Below, in pieces: positions 61,710-64,000 of a stretch of DNA of 64,000 nt; the stretch's first letter is position 1; the number at the start of each line of letters is the position of its first letter. The notes beneath the pieces are model-generated. The model saw only the letters and a list, made by a program, of their open reading frames with translations. It was not told the DNA's origin and did no database searches. This stretch comes from CAYRQP01 sp964426545. GTDB lineage: Bacteria; Fermentibacterota; Fermentibacteria; Fermentibacterales; JCC-6. The stretch spans positions 273,435 through 337,434 of the forward strand of contig CAYRQP010000001.1 of the NCBI GenBank assembly GCA_964426545.1, given 5' to 3'. The translations under genes and the position numbers were made by a program.

Positions 61710-62038
61710 GGTAGTTCAGCTCCTGTTGTCAGAGGTCCGCATATCCAGGCAAAAAGCGAAAGTGCCGGACCATAAACCCGGTACCATTCACCAAGTCCGC
61801 CTGTAACCTGAAGGGAATCGCCATGAAATACCTGACCTTCTACAGTGTACTGAGTTCCGGGTCCGCTTCGCAGATTTACCCTGTATCCCGTAACCACAAT
61901 GATCTGCCATGGATTCGATGAACCCGGGGGTGATGCAGTTTCAGTTTGAGAAGACAGGGTTTCGGCGGGAGCACAGTTTAGAATATTCCCTGCAACTAAA
62001 ACAATGAGAGATATCGATAACACAGGTAGCAAAATCAT
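61706..62038 (-). CDS. SH3-domain lipoprotein
   Basis: 110 aa. Signal-like hydrophobic start with 'GNILNC' as a possible lipobox (Cys about 22), a Ser/Thr-rich linker, and a bacterial SH3_3 domain ('TGYRVNLRSGPGTQYTVEGQV' read in parts, 'GDSLQVTGGLGEWYRV'). Likely binds the cell wall. The hydrophobic region and position suggest it works with the following sulfatase-like protein. The start is 13 nt after the IspH-UbiA stop. Confidence 0.75.
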   Translation of the reverse strand: MILLPVLSISLIVLVAGNILNCAPAETLSSQTETASPPGSSNPWQIIVVTGYRVNLRSGPGTQYTVEGQVFHGDSLQVTGGLGEWYRVYGPALSLFAWICGPLTTGAELP

Positions 62039-62051
62039 TGATACTGCTTTT

Positions 62052-63782
62052 TCATTGTATTCTTCCCTCTACGAAAGCAAGAAGCACAGGCATCACACCC
62101 GTTAGAAAGAGACTTCCGTCTGCAATAATCCGTTTAAACAGTTCTGATGGAAATACAGTTCTCCCAAGAATATAATATCCTGCCGTCAGTCCGCTCAGTC
62201 CTGCGAATATTCCAATCGATGTGACAGGAAGATACTTTGCAAGTAATCCACTTGAAGTAAGCAGGAAAGCAATGGCAATACATCCCCAGAAAAGAACACG
62301 GCTCTTTGATAGACCCATATGAGTAGGTATTGTATCCATACCCATTAGTGCATCTCCCTGTAGGTCTGTAAGATCAGCAAGAAGACAACGGGCAAGAAAC
62401 AGAAAAAACAGTGTCCCTGCCCACAAAACCGCCCCCGGTCTCATAAAGATGCCGCCGTAGTTCATCCCCGGGAGTATAGCAAGAAGAAAGGACCATCCCG
62501 CCGCAAACATAACATCTCTCGACCCGGGTATAACCCTTATACCCTTGAACAGATATTCCTTCCTGATAAGCGGGGATATGTAAATCAGGAATGCGGCAAG
62601 CATTAAACCAAATACTGTCGGATATATTGCCGAAAGTTTGATGGAGAGTATCAATGTTCCGGCTATTGCCAGGAATGACACTGTCATCAGCAGTTTTCTA
62701 TGTTTACGAAGAAACTCCTGCCTTCGCAGCCCCGCCGGATTCGAATAGTCGGATTCGAGTACTGAAGTAATCGTGTGAAGAGCATAAAGAAACAGAGATG
62801 CAGCATATACGGGAATGCGCCAGTCCGTCCCGCCAAGTACCAAGCTTCCCGCTGCACCTGCTGCAACCGCTATCGGAATAATGTGAAAATTACCAAAGAC
62901 GATCCATTTTAATATACTTCTAATCCAGCCTGTCCTGTATTTTCTTTCTGATAAACTGATGATCCGTTCGCGGACTCTCCTTATACTCCATGTAGGAGTG
63001 GATGCTCCCGCAGTGAGCAGTACATTTTCATAACCTTCCAGTGAATCTTCACAAAGTTCTTCAGCAGATTCGATATGAAACACTGAACACCCGTCAGCAC
63101 CTGCTATTTCTGCCAGCCGCATGGTATTTGCACTGTTCCTCCCGCCGACAACTACAACACAATCAGTGTCAGGAAGAAATGAGCGGAGTTCCTGCTGACG
63201 CTTTTCTGTAGAACCGCAAATAGTGAATGCACTTTCGAGGTTTGGAAACTTAACAAGAAGTGACTTCTTCACTCCTTCATATTCAGCAATGTCCTGAGTC
63301 GTCTGGGATAGAAGAAACGGTTTAGTGAGTTTTGGAAGTCCGACAATGTCCTCGACAGAAGAGATTATATACGCTGAACTTCCCGCATGGGAATAAATGG
63401 CTTTGACTTCCTGATGTTCCGAATCGCCCAGTATTAGAATGTCATATCCTTGAGACGCTTTTCTCGATGCAATTGCAAGTGCACCCGCTACTTTCGGGCA
63501 GGTGAGATCTTTTATCTCGACTGAGAGTTTTTCGAGTCTGATGCGTTCTTCTTTCGTAACACCATGCGTGCGGAGGAAGAGTGTTCCTTTCTCCATATCT
63601 TCGGGAGTTCTACAGATGGTGACTCCCCTGTCAAGAAGCACCTGCAGCACTTGAGGATTATGAACTAATTCACCATACACTGCATAAGGACCATCGCCCT
63701 TCTTCAGTTCTACCAGCACAAGGTCAAGTGCCCGGCGTACACCCCAGCAGAAACCTGCGCTCGGTGAAGTCGTTAGTCTCAT
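62052..63782 (-). CDS. ispH: HMBPP reductase (IspH) fused to a UbiA-type prenyltransferase
   Basis: 576 aa. Residues 1-285 are IspH, the [4Fe-4S] enzyme that makes IPP and DMAPP: 'SAGFCWGVRRALDL' (first cluster Cys), 'YGELVHNPQVLQVL', 'LFLRTHGVTKEE', 'DLTCPKVAGAL' (second Cys), 'GDSEHQEVKAIYSHAG', 'QTTQDIAEY', 'TICGSTEKRQQEL' (third Cys), 'VVVGGRNSANTMRL' and 'LLTAGASTPTWSI'. Residues about 295-576 have eight or more membrane helices; 'CLLADLTDLQGDALMGMDTIPT' contains the second UbiA motif (DxxxD...D), while the first reads 'HTITSVLESD'. Thus isoprenoid supply and a membrane prenyl transfer step are joined in one polypeptide. The prenyl acceptor is unknown. Confidence 0.87.
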   Translation of the reverse strand: MRLTTSPSAGFCWGVRRALDLVLVELKKGDGPYAVYGELVHNPQVLQVLLDRGVTICRTPEDMEKGTLFLRTHGVTKEERIRLEKLSVEIKDLTCPKVAGALAIASRKASQGYDILILGDSEHQEVKAIYSHAGSSAYIISSVEDIVGLPKLTKPFLLSQTTQDIAEYEGVKKSLLVKFPNLESAFTICGSTEKRQQELRSFLPDTDCVVVVGGRNSANTMRLAEIAGADGCSVFHIESAEELCEDSLEGYENVLLTAGASTPTWSIRRVRERIISLSERKYRTGWIRSILKWIVFGNFHIIPIAVAAGAAGSLVLGGTDWRIPVYAASLFLYALHTITSVLESDYSNPAGLRRQEFLRKHRKLLMTVSFLAIAGTLILSIKLSAIYPTVFGLMLAAFLIYISPLIRKEYLFKGIRVIPGSRDVMFAAGWSFLLAILPGMNYGGIFMRPGAVLWAGTLFFLFLARCLLADLTDLQGDALMGMDTIPTHMGLSKSRVLFWGCIAIAFLLTSSGLLAKYLPVTSIGIFAGLSGLTAGYYILGRTVFPSELFKRIIADGSLFLTGVMPVLLAFVEGRIQ

Positions 63783-63829
63783 AATCTCCTCGCTCTCTGC
63801 TCTACCGGGGACATAAAAAGTAAAGCATC

Positions 63830-63910
63830 AGTGTCGTACTCCACTTATTCAACTTTAGTTGTTAAACACCCTTGCCAACGGCTAAAGTGGGAAAAGTGAA
63901 GTGCGACACT
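63830..63910. repeat. Inverted-repeat element upstream of ispH (repeat family A)
   Basis: Arms at 63830-63846 and 63894-63910 are complementary at 15 of 17 positions (AGTGTCGTACTCCACTT with its partner). A nested stem (CTTTAG with CTAAAG) lies inside. The arms resemble those at 39224-39345 (AGTACCGTACTTCA). Lies about 50 nt upstream of ispH. Confidence 0.65.
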
Positions 63911-63930
63911 TGGCTAAAATGCAGTACTAT

Positions 63931-64000
63931 TTTCGCGACACGAAAGAACATGGTCTTAACGGGACACGAAGGAACATGGTCTTAACGGGACACGAAGGAA
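63931..64000. repeat. 26-bp tandem repeat running off the window
   Basis: GACACGAA begins at 63937, 63963 and 63989, giving an exact 26-bp period; the unit is about GGGACACGAAGGAACATGGT plus CTTAAC. The first copy carries TTTTCGC before it. The unit is close to the one found at 39224-39345 in inverse orientation. The end of the array is outside the window. Confidence 0.8.

Noticed and set aside
1..64000. CRISPR array, prophage or insertion sequence
   Set aside because: No regularly spaced repeats with unique spacers, no phage structural genes and no intact transposase were seen; the 26-bp array is contiguous without spacers.

Overview
This is a 64 kb chromosomal segment of a moderate-GC, Gram-negative-type bacterium. 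Nearly all genes lie on the minus strand in tightly overlapping operons, so transcription runs from high to low coordinates. MurE carries the DNPR motif of meso-diaminopimelate-adding enzymes. Other clues are many lipoproteins, a PorV-like barrel with an OmpA domain, a DUF4837-like lipoprotein, an FG-GAP protein remnant with a type-A sorting tail, and a subtilase with a 'NPFTPNGDG' C-terminal domain. Together these point to the FCB superphylum, perhaps a Fermentibacteria-like candidate lineage. That placement is inference, not a database result.

Layout. 1-13.6 kb: a complete dcw cluster without murB or ddl (mraZ-rsmH-ftsL-ftsI-murE-murF-mraY-murD-ftsW-murG-murC-ftsQ-ftsA), with MraZ-type operator boxes before mraZ; ftsA runs off the window. 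13.8-19.1 kb: a polysaccharide module (BY-kinase/Wzz protein, small SLBB protein, two UDP-sugar dehydrogenases). 19.2-27.9 kb: rnfCDGEAB followed without a gap by selA-selB, so energy coupling and selenocysteine incorporation share an operon. 27.9-31.1 kb: nrdR, then plus-strand tRNA-His, tRNA-Lys and tRNA-Arg, then a decayed island (frameshifted FG-GAP gene, HTH remnant) and an apparently leaderless BrnT/BrnA toxin-antitoxin pair. 31.2-39.2 kb: cupin, glycosyltransferase, aminotransferase, CDF transporter, zinc-ribbon membrane protein, PPIase-like lipoprotein, and the only plus-strand protein gene, a PBP4-type (S13) peptidase. 39.3-48.7 kb: polyprenol-phosphate glycosyltransferase, efp, aroQ, TPR protein, lipoprotein, DUF948 protein, barrel-OmpA protein and subtilase. 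48.8-54.7 kb: folD, rplU, RNase E/G, TIGR03960-type radical SAM protein and a PurS-like candidate. 54.7-63.8 kb: purQ, purL, a GAF protein, purB, a sulfatase-like lipoprotein, an SH3 protein and an IspH-UbiA fusion.

Most noteworthy: two genes (folD and the polyprenol-phosphate glycosyltransferase) appear to start at CTG behind good Shine-Dalgarno sequences; IspH is fused to a UbiA-type membrane prenyltransferase; a barrel protein contains two archaeal-looking PGF-pre-PGF-like modules before its OmpA domain; a missing PurS seems to be supplied by a divergent protein next to PurQ; and an undescribed repeat family (inverted-repeat arms plus a 26-bp unit) occurs at 39.2 kb and at the window end. 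No CRISPR array, prophage or intact transposase was seen.
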